The notes beneath the pieces were generated by a model, which saw only the letters and a program-made list of their open reading frames with translations, made no database searches and was not told where the DNA came from. Both the position numbers and the translations under genes were made by a program. From Paraburkholderia sp. HP33-1 (GTDB taxonomy: Bacteria > Pseudomonadota > Gammaproteobacteria > Burkholderiales > Burkholderiaceae), in assembly GCF_021390595.1 (NCBI RefSeq), contig NZ_JAJEJR010000001.1, positions 3,286,001-3,350,000 on the forward strand: a DNA stretch of 64,000 nucleotides. The letters run 5' to 3'. Positions 1 to 7,903 of the stretch are shown here, in pieces (position 1 is the first letter of the stretch; each line of letters begins with the position of its first letter).

Positions 1-1420
1 GAGCATCGACCAGCAGAACAGCGCGAATCAACAGCAGGCGAGTTCGTCGACGGCGTCGCAACCCTCGGCGCCGAGCGTGCCCAAGGCGCCGCAGGCGTCC
101 ACGCCCGCTCCCTCGCAGCAGAGCGCGAGCAGCAGCCAGAACGGCAGTGGCACGACGGACAGCAGCGCGTCGTCCACGTCGAGCGCATCGTCCACGACGT
201 CGTCAGCGCAAACGCAGCAGACATCGAACAGCCAGTCGACCAGCACGCAGGCGAAGCAGCACGACACGAAGGCGCAGACGGACGCGGGCGCGCTCGCCGC
301 CGCAGCGGCTGCCGCGGCGGCCGCCGCCCAGGCTCAGGCGCAAGTGCAGGCTCAGGCCACCGCCAACAACACCAACGCGAACGCGACCAGCACGGCCGAT
401 ACCGCAAGCTCCGCCGCCGATGCGGTGAGCGCGCTGGCCGGCACGACCGCGACCGCAGTCGCCGGCACCGTGGCAAGCGGGCAAGGTGCGGCCGATCCGA
501 AGTCGCTGCAGGATGCGTTGCACAGTGCGCTGGCCGCGCTGTCGAGCGGCCAGGGCGCGGTACCCGCGCAGGCGCTCGCAACCGGCGCGGCTGCGAAAGC
601 CGCGAGCGTGTCGAGCGCGGCGGGCGGTCTGGGCAGCACGAAAACCGGCCTGAGCGCCACCTCGGACAACAAGACGGCCGCAAGCGGCCTGTTTGGCGAC
701 AGCAAGGGCGCCTCGACCACGCACTCCACGTCGACGACGGCGACGGCCGCCGCGACCACGCTTGCCGATCCGACGGCAGCGAAGTCGGCCGCCGATGTAC
801 TGAGCGCCGCGGCCGCGACGAGCGGGCAGGCGGATAACCTCGCGTCGGTGCGCAGCGCGGCCGATGCGGCGAACGCCGCGCTGGCCGCGACGCAGGCGGC
901 AGCGAACGCCGCGAGCACGACGACGGCGGCGCAGAGCACCGGTAACGCGAGCGCGGCCGCTGCTGCGAATGCGCTGACGCCGCAGGTCGGCACGAGCGAC
1001 TGGGAAGACGCGCTGGGCCAGAAGGTCGTGTTCCTGTCGAATGCGCATTCGCAGAGCGCCGAGCTGACGCTCAATCCCAAGGATCTGGGGCCGTTGCAGG
1101 TCGTGTTGCAGGTTGCTGATAACCACGCGCATGCGCTGTTTGTTTCGCAGCACCAGTCGGTGCGGGAGGCGGTTGAGGCGGCGTTGCCGAAGCTTCGTGA
1201 GGCGATGGAGTCCAATGGGATTGGGCTGGGGAGTGCGAGTGTGAGTGATGGGTTTGCCCGGCAGAGTGGGCAACAGCAGCAGAGCGCTGGCGCGGGTGGG
1301 TCTGGGGGTAAGGGTGGTGGTGGCGGCAGCCTTGCCGGTGATAGCTCCTCGGACTCCGGCGATACCGTGGCTAGTGTTGCCGTGACGCAGCAGGTGGGAT
1401 TGGTCGATACGTTTGCCTAA
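1..1420 (+). CDS. fliK: flagellar hook-length control protein FliK (5' end outside window)
   Basis: FliK is the secreted ruler that switches the export apparatus from hook to filament substrates when the hook is long enough. The frame is open from base 2 of the window with no convincing start codon, so the beginning of the gene lies upstream. About 300 residues of Ala/Ser/Thr/Gln-rich low-complexity sequence, including an 11-Ala run followed by alternating Gln-Ala near 290-360, precede a compact C-terminal domain (about 1000-1250) with the family signature LTLNPKDLGPLQVVLQV and a following VREAVEAALPKLREAM helix. The tail is Gly/Ser rich. The C-terminal domain is what identifies it; the N-terminal part is typical only in composition. 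fliLMNOPQR follow on the same strand after a 700-bp spacer. Confidence 0.9.
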   Translation, partial: SIDQQNSANQQQASSSTASQPSAPSVPKAPQASTPAPSQQSASSSQNGSGTTDSSASSTSSASSTTSSAQTQQTSNSQSTSTQAKQHDTKAQTDAGALAAAAAAAAAAAQAQAQVQAQATANNTNANATSTADTASSAADAVSALAGTTATAVAGTVASGQGAADPKSLQDALHSALAALSSGQGAVPAQALATGAAAKAASVSSAAGGLGSTKTGLSATSDNKTAASGLFGDSKGASTTHSTSTTATAAATTLADPTAAKSAADVLSAAAATSGQADNLASVRSAADAANAALAATQAAANAASTTTAAQSTGNASAAAAANALTPQVGTSDWEDALGQKVVFLSNAHSQSAELTLNPKDLGPLQVVLQVADNHAHALFVSQHQSVREAVEAALPKLREAMESNGIGLGSASVSDGFARQSGQQQQSAGAGGSGGKGGGGGSLAGDSSSDSGDTVASVAVTQQVGLVDTFA

Positions 1421-1435
1421 AGGCCGGGCCTTTTT
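1419..1435 (+). terminator. weak hairpin plus T run at the fliK stop
   Basis: A 6-bp stem AAAGGC/GCCTTT with a 3-base loop is followed directly by TTTTT and begins at the fliK stop codon. It is short and could be chance, but it sits where a fliK terminator would be expected, just before the large inverted repeat. Confidence 0.4.
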
Positions 1436-1984
1436 GTCTGGGTTCTTTGCGGTGTTGGCCTTTCCTTGTTTTGTTATCGGTCTATTGGCGTAGCCCCTGT
1501 GCGGGGCGGCACCTACTTTCTTTGCTGCTGCAAAGAAAGTAGGCAAAGAAGACAGCTCAAACCGCAAGCTCATAAGCGGGCACCTCGGTCTGCATGAGGT
1601 AGTGGTGCATCTGACATCCGTGCTCCCGCACATTCAGCGCTAGTGACAAGGCAGTCATTCTTCCGGCGGCGCTACGCGCGCCGAAGCCCCGTTCCAAAAC
1701 CATCGCCGTTGGTTCTCCTGGCAGACCCGTCCGCGACGCACGCAGTGCGGAGTGGGAGCGGATGACGGCTTTGTCACCAGCGTGGAATGTGCGGGGGCAC
1801 AGATTCCAGATGCACCACTGCCCCCTCCAAGCCAGGGGACCCACTTAAGAATTAGCGGTTTGAGCTGTCTTCTTTGCCTACTTTCTTTGCAGCAGCAAAG
1901 AAAGTAGGTGCCGCCCCGCACAGGGGCTACGCTAATAGACCGATAACAAAGCAAGGAAAGGCCAACACCGCAAAGAACCCCGAC
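1436..1984. repeat. 549-bp nested inverted-repeat element between fliK and fliL
   Basis: The two outer arms (about 1436-1562 and 1858-1984) are nearly perfect reverse complements over roughly 125 bp. Inside each arm lies a separate perfect 14-bp hairpin with a 4-base loop, at 1512-1543 and 1877-1908. The inner flanks are also complementary, less perfectly (for example around 1595-1660 against 1750-1830), so the whole element folds on itself around a centre near 1680-1740. No transposase or other convincing coding sequence is inside; open frames across it follow the repeat symmetry and are not credible genes. From memory, the arm sequence around GCAAAGAAAGTAGGTGCCGC recurs in Paraburkholderia genomes, which would make this a non-autonomous dispersed repeat. 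That is recollection, not a search. The remaining 144 bp to fliL hold no recognisable gene. Confidence 0.85.
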
Positions 1985-2128
1985 CAGAAAAAAAATTACA
2001 AAAAACACGCAAAAACCTGAGATAGCCAGAAATAGCCCTTCTTTTCGACCCATAGCGCCGCAGGCAAATCAACAACAATCACCCTAACCCTTACTAGGCT
2101 AGCCGCAAGGCTAACAACACCACACCCC

Positions 2129-2629
2129 ATGGCAACCACGACCGCCCCGCAACAAGCCGCGCCCGCCTCGCCGGGCCCCATGAAGCGCATCATCCTGATC
2201 GTCCTCATTGCGCTGATCGCCGCGGGCGCTGCCGGAGCAGGCGTGTGGTTCTTCATGTCCAAGCGCGCGCCCGTCGCCGCATCCGCCGAAGCCGCGCCGG
2301 CGCCGCCCGCCGCGCCGCTCTTTTTCCCGCTCGAATCGATGACCGTCAACCTGCAATCGGACGACGGCCAACAACACTTCCTGCGCATCGGCCTCACGCT
2401 GAAACTCGGCGACGCCGCTACCCAGCAGGTGCTCACCGATCACATGCCGGAAGTGCGCAGCCGCATCCTGCTCGCGCTGTCGAACAAGCATCCGGACGAG
2501 CTCGCGCCGCTCGAAGGCAAGCGCGCGCTCGCCGAAGAGCTGAAGACGCTGATCAGCGAACCGACCGACAGGGGTGCTGCGCCGATCCGCGTGCAGGACG
2601 TGCTGTTCACCGAGTTCGTCGTGCAGTGA
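2129..2629 (+). CDS. fliL: flagellar basal-body-associated protein FliL
   Basis: 166 residues. FliL is a single-pass inner-membrane protein that surrounds the stator and supports torque generation. A short basic stretch (MKR at residues 18-20) precedes one hydrophobic segment (about 21-43), then an Ala/Pro linker and a periplasmic domain starting with FFPLESMTVNLQSDDG and ending in DVLFTEFVVQ, the usual FliL core and C-terminus. No clear ribosome-binding site precedes the ATG at 2129; an internal ATG at 2180 just before the membrane segment is possible. It is first in fliLMNOPQR and is separated from fliK by the inverted-repeat element, so it may have its own promoter in 1985-2128, where I could not identify one. 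Confidence 0.92.
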   Translation: MATTTAPQQAAPASPGPMKRIILIVLIALIAAGAAGAGVWFFMSKRAPVAASAEAAPAPPAAPLFFPLESMTVNLQSDDGQQHFLRIGLTLKLGDAATQQVLTDHMPEVRSRILLALSNKHPDELAPLEGKRALAEELKTLISEPTDRGAAPIRVQDVLFTEFVVQ

Positions 2630-2687
2630 CGTGACCTTGTCTAGCGCTGCCATCATCAATCGCCACGGGACGCACGAGGAATAAGCA

Positions 2688-3686
2688 ATGAGCCATGAAG
2701 AGTTCATGTCCCAGGAGGAGGTCGATGCCCTTCTGAAGGGCGTCACCGGCGAATCCGACACGGAATCCGATCAGGGCGACCGCACGGGCGTGCGCCCGTA
2801 CAACATCGCGACGCAGGAACGCATCGTCCGTGGCCGGATGCCGGGCCTCGAAATCATCAACGACCGCTTCGCGCGCCTGTTGCGCGTCGGTATTTTCAAC
2901 TTCATGCGGCGCTCGGCGGAAATCTCCGTCGGCCCCGTGAAGGTGCAAAAGTACAGCGAATTCACGCGCAATCTGCCGATCCCGACCAATCTGAACCTGG
3001 TTCACGTGAAGCCGCTGCGCGGCACGTCGCTGTTCGTGTTCGACCCGAACCTCGTGTTCTTCGTGGTCGATAACCTGTTCGGCGGCGATGGCCGTTTCCA
3101 TACGCGCGTCGAAGGTCGCGATTTCACCCAGACCGAGCAGCGCATCATCACGAAGCTGCTCAATCTGACGTTCGAGCATTACACCGCGTCGTGGAAAAGC
3201 GTGCGCCCGCTGCAGTTCGAATACGTGCGCTCGGAAATGCACACGCAGTTCGCCAACGTCGCGACGCCGAACGAAATCGTCATCGTCACGCAGTTCTCGA
3301 TCGAGTTCGGCTCGACGGGCGGCACTCTGCACATCTGCATGCCCTACTCGATGATCGAACCGATCCGCGACATCCTCTCGTCGCCGATTCAGGGCGAGGC
3401 GGTGGACGTCGACCGCCGCTGGGTACGCGTGCTATCGCAGCAGGTGCAGGCTGCCGAAGTGCAGCTCACCGCCGACCTCGCGCAGGTGCCTATCACGTTC
3501 GAACAGATCCTGAACATGCGCAAAGGCGATGTTCTGCCGATCAACATCCCCGAGCACATCACCGCGAAAGTCGACGGCGTACCGGTGATGGAATGCGGCT
3601 ACGGAATTTTCAATGGTCAGTACGCGTTGCGGGTCCAGAAGATGATCAGCGCAGCCGACACGATGAAGGAAGGTGGATATGAGTGA
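2688..3686 (+). CDS. fliM: flagellar motor switch protein FliM
   Basis: 332 residues, normal family length. FliM is the C-ring component that binds phosphorylated CheY and sets rotation direction. The N-terminus carries the CheY-binding peptide (MSQEEVDALLKG, residues 7-18). A CheC-like middle domain follows (NLFGGDGRFH near 128-137), then a C-terminal surface-presentation domain (LRKGD-type MRKGDVLPI and the final VQKMIS). A purine-rich GAGGAATAAGC lies just before the ATG. fliM overlaps fliN by 8 bp, so the two are translationally coupled. Confidence 0.96.
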   Translation: MSHEEFMSQEEVDALLKGVTGESDTESDQGDRTGVRPYNIATQERIVRGRMPGLEIINDRFARLLRVGIFNFMRRSAEISVGPVKVQKYSEFTRNLPIPTNLNLVHVKPLRGTSLFVFDPNLVFFVVDNLFGGDGRFHTRVEGRDFTQTEQRIITKLLNLTFEHYTASWKSVRPLQFEYVRSEMHTQFANVATPNEIVIVTQFSIEFGSTGGTLHICMPYSMIEPIRDILSSPIQGEAVDVDRRWVRVLSQQVQAAEVQLTADLAQVPITFEQILNMRKGDVLPINIPEHITAKVDGVPVMECGYGIFNGQYALRVQKMISAADTMKEGGYE

Positions 3687-4143
3687 CCTGAACGCAAAGC
3701 CCGAGACCGATCTCGCGGCAGCCGAGCAACTCGCCGCCGGCGCACCGTCCGCCGCGGAAGACGAGGCAGCGATGGACGACTGGGCAAGCGCGCTCGCCGA
3801 GCAGAACGGCAACGACGAAATCAACCCTGCCGCGGGCGCCGTGTTCCAGCCGCTGTCAAAGGTCGAGCCGACCTCGACGCACAACGACATCGACATGATC
3901 CTGGACATTCCCGTCCAGATGACGGTCGAACTCGGCCGCACCAAGATCGCGATCCGCAACCTGCTGCAGCTCGCGCAGGGTTCGGTGGTGGAACTGGACG
4001 GCATGGCCGGCGAGCCGATGGACGTGCTGGTCAACGGCTGTCTGATCGCGCAGGGCGAAGTGGTCGTCGTCAACGACAAGTTCGGTATCCGGCTGACCGA
4101 CATCATCACGCCGTCCGAACGCATCCGGAAACTCAATCGATGA
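3679..4143 (+). CDS. fliN: flagellar motor switch protein FliN
   Basis: 154 residues from the ATG at 3679. An in-frame GTG two codons earlier is less likely because AGGTGG stands at the right distance for the ATG. FliN forms the bottom of the C-ring with FliM and docks the FliH-FliI export ATPase. After an acidic, Ala-rich N-terminal 70 residues comes the conserved domain: IPVQMTVELGRTKIAIRNLL, then GEPMDVLVNG and VVVNDKFGIRLTDI, ending in a basic tail. It overlaps the end of fliM, and its stop overlaps the fliO start (ATGA). Confidence 0.96.
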   Translation: MSDLNAKPETDLAAAEQLAAGAPSAAEDEAAMDDWASALAEQNGNDEINPAAGAVFQPLSKVEPTSTHNDIDMILDIPVQMTVELGRTKIAIRNLLQLAQGSVVELDGMAGEPMDVLVNGCLIAQGEVVVVNDKFGIRLTDIITPSERIRKLNR

Positions 4144-4664
4144 AACGCCCGGCTGGTCGCGGCGCGTTGCTCGCGGTGAGCGCGACGGCGTTCGCATCCG
4201 CGCTCGCGCACGCCGCCGACATCAACGCGGTCAACAACGCCGCGAAGATCGCATCGGGTGCCGCCGCGGGTAGCGCGGTGCCGGCGCTCGGTGTCGGCGC
4301 GGTGCTGCAAACCTTCGTCGGGCTCGCGGTCGTGATCGCGCTCGTGTTCGGCTGCGCGTGGCTCGCGCGCCGCTTCGGCCTGCAACCGGGCCAGCGCGGT
4401 GGGCTCGTAAAGACGATCGGCGGCGCTTCGCTCGGCGGCAAGGAGCGCGTCGCGGTCGTCGAGATCGGCGATACGTGGCTCGTGCTTGGCGCTGCGCCCG
4501 GCAACGTACGGCTGCTGCATACGATGCCGGCGGGTTCCGCCGCAGCCGATACGGCGGCTCTTTCGGCCGCACCGCTTTCCGGCACCTTTGGTCAACGCTT
4601 TCGCGACGCTTTGAAGGGCGAAGTGGGCAAACGTTTCAGCGCGCACGGCGGCGGGGATCGGTAA
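4140..4664 (+). CDS. fliO: flagellar export assembly protein FliO
   Basis: 174 residues. FliO is a poorly conserved membrane protein that helps assemble the FliP-FliR export gate. There is a signal-like N-terminal hydrophobic segment ending in SALAHAAD, one transmembrane helix (about residues 57-77, [18 protein letters not shown]), and a cytoplasmic FliO domain with [20 protein letters not shown]. Identification rests on the position between fliN and fliP and on this [12 protein letters not shown] motif. The start overlaps the fliN stop by 4 bp and the stop overlaps the fliP start by one base (TAATG). Confidence 0.9.
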   Translation: MKRPAGRGALLAVSATAFASALAHAADINAVNNAAKIASGAAAGSAVPALGVGAVLQTFVGLAVVIALVFGCAWLARRFGLQPGQRGGLVKTIGGASLGGKERVAVVEIGDTWLVLGAAPGNVRLLHTMPAGSAAADTAALSAAPLSGTFGQRFRDALKGEVGKRFSAHGGGDR

Positions 4665-5452
4665 TGCAGGTCAGTTTCAGGCAGTCAGGGTCGTTCTTCA
4701 CGCTGCTGCGCCGTGTGGCGCGCGTGCTTGTCGCCGTGCTCCCATTCGCGCTGCCGACCCTATCGTTCGCGCAGGCCGCCGGCTTGCCGGCCTTCACCAC
4801 GAGCCCCGGCCCGAACGGCGGCACGACCTACTCGCTGAGCGTGCAGACGATGCTGCTGCTCACGATGCTGTCGTTCCTGCCCGCGATGGTGCTGATGATG
4901 ACGAGCTTCACGCGCATCGTGATCGTGTTGTCGCTGCTGCGTCAGGCGCTCGGCACGACCACGACGCCGCCGAACCAGGTGCTCGTCGGCCTCGCGCTGT
5001 TTCTCACGCTGTTCGTGATGTCGCCGGTGCTCGACAAGGCCTATAACGAAGGCTATAAGCCCTTCTCCGAAGGCACGCTCCCGATGGACCAGGCGGTGTC
5101 GCGCGGCGTCGCGCCGTTCAAGACCTTCATGCTGCGTCAGACGCGCGAAAGCGACCTTGCCCTGTTCGCGCGCATCTCGCACGCGACGCCGATGCAGGGC
5201 CCCGAAGACGTACCGCTGTCGCTGCTGGTGCCGTCGTTCGTGACGAGCGAGCTGAAAACCGGCTTTACGATCGGCTTCACGATCTTCATTCCGTTCCTGA
5301 TCATCGATATGGTGGTCGCGAGCGTGCTGATGTCGATGGGGATGATGATGGTCTCGCCGGCGACGATCTCACTGCCGTTCAAGCTGATGCTGTTCGTGCT
5401 CGTCGACGGCTGGCAGTTGCTGCTTGGCTCGCTGGCGCAGAGCTTCGTCTGA
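4664..5452 (+). CDS. fliP: flagellar export gate protein FliP
   Basis: 262 residues from the ATG in the TAATG overlap with fliO. The frame stays open further upstream inside fliO but that part is antisense-like Arg-rich sequence and is not used. A cleavable signal peptide ([13 protein letters not shown]) is followed by the core Fli[21 protein letters not shown], the [14 protein letters not shown] motif, then [16 protein letters not shown] near 205-220 and the ending [15 protein letters not shown]. FliP forms the central pore of the export gate with FliQ and FliR. The family match is unambiguous. Confidence 0.96.
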   Translation: MQVSFRQSGSFFTLLRRVARVLVAVLPFALPTLSFAQAAGLPAFTTSPGPNGGTTYSLSVQTMLLLTMLSFLPAMVLMMTSFTRIVIVLSLLRQALGTTTTPPNQVLVGLALFLTLFVMSPVLDKAYNEGYKPFSEGTLPMDQAVSRGVAPFKTFMLRQTRESDLALFARISHATPMQGPEDVPLSLLVPSFVTSELKTGFTIGFTIFIPFLIIDMVVASVLMSMGMMMVSPATISLPFKLMLFVLVDGWQLLLGSLAQSFV

Positions 5453-5489
5453 GCCGCGTTTATCTGGTTCCAATTTTCAGGCACTCACG

Positions 5490-5759
5490 ATGACACCCGA
5501 AGCAGTCATGACGCTGGCCCACCAGGCCATGTACGTTGGCCTCGTGCTGGCCGCTCCGCTGCTGCTCGTCGCGCTCGTCGTCGGTCTGCTCGTGAGCCTG
5601 TTCCAGGCCGCCACGCAGATCAACGAGACCACGCTGTCGTTCATCCCGAAGCTGCTCGCGATCGCGGTCACGCTGGTGATCGCCGGGCCGTGGATGCTGA
5701 CCACGTTGCTCGACTATCTGCGCCACACGCTCACCAGCATTCCGACGCTCGTCAACTGA
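5490..5759 (+). CDS. fliQ: flagellar export gate protein FliQ
   Basis: 89 residues, the standard FliQ length, with two hydrophobic helices (about 17-37 and 50-75) that wrap around the FliP-FliR core of the export gate. Family motifs are LVALVVGLLVSLFQAATQIN, then ETTLSFIPKLLA. The ATG at 5490 gives the normal MTPEAVM N-terminus; the open frame upstream overlaps fliP and is not part of the gene. It lies between fliP and fliR in the same operon. Confidence 0.96.
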   Translation: MTPEAVMTLAHQAMYVGLVLAAPLLLVALVVGLLVSLFQAATQINETTLSFIPKLLAIAVTLVIAGPWMLTTLLDYLRHTLTSIPTLVN

Positions 5760-5804
5760 GCGCCGCGGGCCCGTCGACGCGCTAGCGCTCTCCCCTCTCA
5801 CCCC

Positions 5805-6587
5805 ATGTTCACGGTCACCTACGAGCAACTGAACGTCTGGCTGACCGCGTTTTTGTGGCCGTTCGCGCGCATCGCCGCGCTGGTCGCGACCGCGCCGGTG
5901 TTCGGCAACACCTCGCTGCCCTCGCGCGTGAAGATCGGCCTTGCCGCGTTCACGACGATCATCGTCGCGCCGACGATCGGCGCGCTGCCGCAGGTCACCG
6001 TATTTTCCGCGGCCGGCGTGTGGATTCTCGTCAACCAGTTCCTGATCGGCATCGCCCTCGGCGTGACGATGCAGATCGTGTTCCAGGCGATCGACGCGAC
6101 CGGCTATTTCATCGGCCTCGGCATGGGCCTCGGCTTCGCGACCTTCTTCGACCAGCAGGCGACCGGCTCGGGCGTCGTGATCTCGCGCTATATGACGACG
6201 ATCGCGACGCTGGTGTTTCTCGCCGTCGACGGTCATCTGCAGATGGTCGCCGCGCTCGTGACGACGTTCCAGTCAGTGCCGGTGTCGGCGAACCTGCTTG
6301 CGCCGCACGGCTGGCAGACGCTCGCGAACTGGGGCGGCTCGATCTTTTCGGCGGGGCTGCTGCTCTCGCTGCCGGTCATCGTCGCGCTGCTGATCGCCAA
6401 CCTTGCGCTCGGCATTCTCAATCGCGCGGCGCCGCAGATCGGCGTGTTCCAGATCGGCTTTCCGCTGACGATGCTGGTCGGCCTGCTGCTCGTGCAGCTG
6501 ATGCTGCCGAACATGATCCCGTTCTTCGTGCGGCTGTTCGACGGCGGCATCGATCAAATGGGGCGGGTCGCGGCGGCGCTGAGGTAA
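5805..6587 (+). CDS. fliR: flagellar export gate protein FliR
   Basis: 260 residues with six predicted hydrophobic segments. FliR closes the FliP5-FliQ4-FliR1 export gate. Typical features are FLWPFARIAALVATAPVFG near the start, RVKIGLAAFTTIIVAP, the GLGMGLGFATFFDQQ segment in the middle, and NRAAPQIGVFQIGFPLTML near the C-terminus. It is the last gene of fliLMNOPQR; a strong hairpin follows 30 bp after the stop. Confidence 0.96.
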   Translation: MFTVTYEQLNVWLTAFLWPFARIAALVATAPVFGNTSLPSRVKIGLAAFTTIIVAPTIGALPQVTVFSAAGVWILVNQFLIGIALGVTMQIVFQAIDATGYFIGLGMGLGFATFFDQQATGSGVVISRYMTTIATLVFLAVDGHLQMVAALVTTFQSVPVSANLLAPHGWQTLANWGGSIFSAGLLLSLPVIVALLIANLALGILNRAAPQIGVFQIGFPLTMLVGLLLVQLMLPNMIPFFVRLFDGGIDQMGRVAAALR

Positions 6588-6615
6588 CGCCGCGAAAAAC
6601 CTGGATCGCAGACGC

Positions 6616-6644
6616 AAAAAAAACCGGCTCGCGCCGGTTTTTTT
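6616..6644. terminator. bidirectional rho-independent terminator between fliR and flgL
   Basis: A perfect stem with AACCGGC against GCCGGTT, a TCGC loop, an A run on the left and a T run on the right. It can stop transcription from fliR (+) and from flgL (-), which converge here. Confidence 0.93.
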
Positions 6645-6665
6645 CATGACCGCACCGAAGCGGCA

Positions 6666-7892
6666 TCAGTTGCTGATGTAGTCGAACAGCGACAGGCTCT
6701 GGATCTTCACGAACGCTTGCTGCGACGCCTGCAAGGCCGCCTGCTGCTGCGTGTACTTGCTGATCGTCTTGACCATGTCGGTCGAGGTCAGGTCTGCGAG
6801 ATTGCTTGCCGTTTGCGTCGAGTTGGTCTGCGTGACCGTTTGCAGCGCCTGGACTTCCTGCTCGCGGCCGCCCACCGACGCCTGCACCGCGGTGACGTTG
6901 TTCAGCGTGTTCGAAAGCTGCGACAGGCCCGTGTTCATCACGTTCTGCAGCGTCGCCAGGGCCGTATCGTTGCCGCTCACCGGCTGCTGGAGCGCGGTGA
7001 TCATCGCGTTCAGGTTGGCGAACACGTTGGTGCCCGCCTTGTTGGCCGGCTGCACGGTGAACGTGTCGTTGGCGGCCGGCGTGCCGGTGATTTCGACGGT
7101 CTGGCCGCCCATCGTGATGTTCGAGCCCGACGTGTAGGTCTGCGCAGCACCCGCGACGCCGGTCGTCGTGTCGGTGACCGTGTAGGTCAGCGACGAGCCG
7201 GTGCCGCTGAACTGGATCTGGTACGAATCCGCATTCGCCGTGTTGGTCGGATCGGTGACCGTCACCGCGCCGATCACGCCGGTGCCGGTGTTGCTCGAAC
7301 TGCCCGAGGCGATCGGCTGCGCATTGGTCGCGCCGACACTCATGAACACCGACAGTCCGTTGTCGCCGGTTGCGACCGAGTTGCTGTCAGTGAGCTGCAC
7401 GGTGCGCGTGCCGGTGTCGCCCGAATAAACGACGTTGCCGGCCGCATCGGTCGTGAACGCGTGGGTCGAATTCTGAAAGCCGGCGAACAGCGCGTTGCCG
7501 GAACCGTCGGTCGCGTTCGAGTAGGTCAGCAGCTGGTCGCGCAGGGTCGTCAGCTGCGCGGCGATCGCCGAGCGGTTGGTGTCGTTCAGCGTGCCGCTGC
7601 CGACGCTCAGGCCCAACGTGTTCGCGCTTTGCAGCGTCGAGATCACGCTGGTGAGCGTCGAGTCCTCGGTCTGCAGCGACGAGAGCGCCGAGGTCTGGTT
7701 CGTCGTGTACTGCGACAGCGCGGCCGCCGTCGAGCTGAGCTGCACGGCCTGTGCGGCGCCGAGCGGATTGTCGGCGGGCGTGGTCAGACTCTCGCCGCTC
7801 GAGAGTTCCTGATAGATCTGCGACAACTGGGACTGCTGGTTGTCCATTGTCGCGACGTTCATGCTGAAGTACTGCGAGGTGGAAATTCGCAT
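6666..7892 (-). CDS. flgL: flagellar hook-filament junction protein FlgL (HAP3)
   Basis: 408 residues. FlgL joins the hook cap FlgK to the flagellin filament. The N-terminus (MRISTSQYFS, then SSGESLTTPADNPLGAAQA) and the C-terminal helical end (DMVKTISKYTQQQAALQASQQAFVKIQSLSLF) are flagellin-like coiled-coil segments. The central insert (residues about 222-283) contains YTVTDTTTGVAGAAQTYT and GTPAANDTFTV and is strikingly like a segment of FlgE in this same window. It starts 11 bp behind flgK and is probably transcribed with it from the FliA-type promoter at 9956-9982. Confidence 0.95.
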   Translation of the reverse strand: MRISTSQYFSMNVATMDNQQSQLSQIYQELSSGESLTTPADNPLGAAQAVQLSSTAAALSQYTTNQTSALSSLQTEDSTLTSVISTLQSANTLGLSVGSGTLNDTNRSAIAAQLTTLRDQLLTYSNATDGSGNALFAGFQNSTHAFTTDAAGNVVYSGDTGTRTVQLTDSNSVATGDNGLSVFMSVGATNAQPIASGSSSNTGTGVIGAVTVTDPTNTANADSYQIQFSGTGSSLTYTVTDTTTGVAGAAQTYTSGSNITMGGQTVEITGTPAANDTFTVQPANKAGTNVFANLNAMITALQQPVSGNDTALATLQNVMNTGLSQLSNTLNNVTAVQASVGGREQEVQALQTVTQTNSTQTASNLADLTSTDMVKTISKYTQQQAALQASQQAFVKIQSLSLFDYISN

Positions 7893-7903
7893 GGTTCAAC
7901 GCC

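Noticed and set aside
203..1633. Long minus-strand open frame over fliK
   Set aside because: Arg/Gly-rich translation without a family feature, entirely antisense to fliK, typical of high-GC DNA where stop codons are rare on the opposite strand.
1557..2053. Minus-strand open frames inside and behind the inverted-repeat element
   Set aside because: They follow the symmetry of the repeat arms, have no ribosome-binding site and look like no known protein; no transposase motif.
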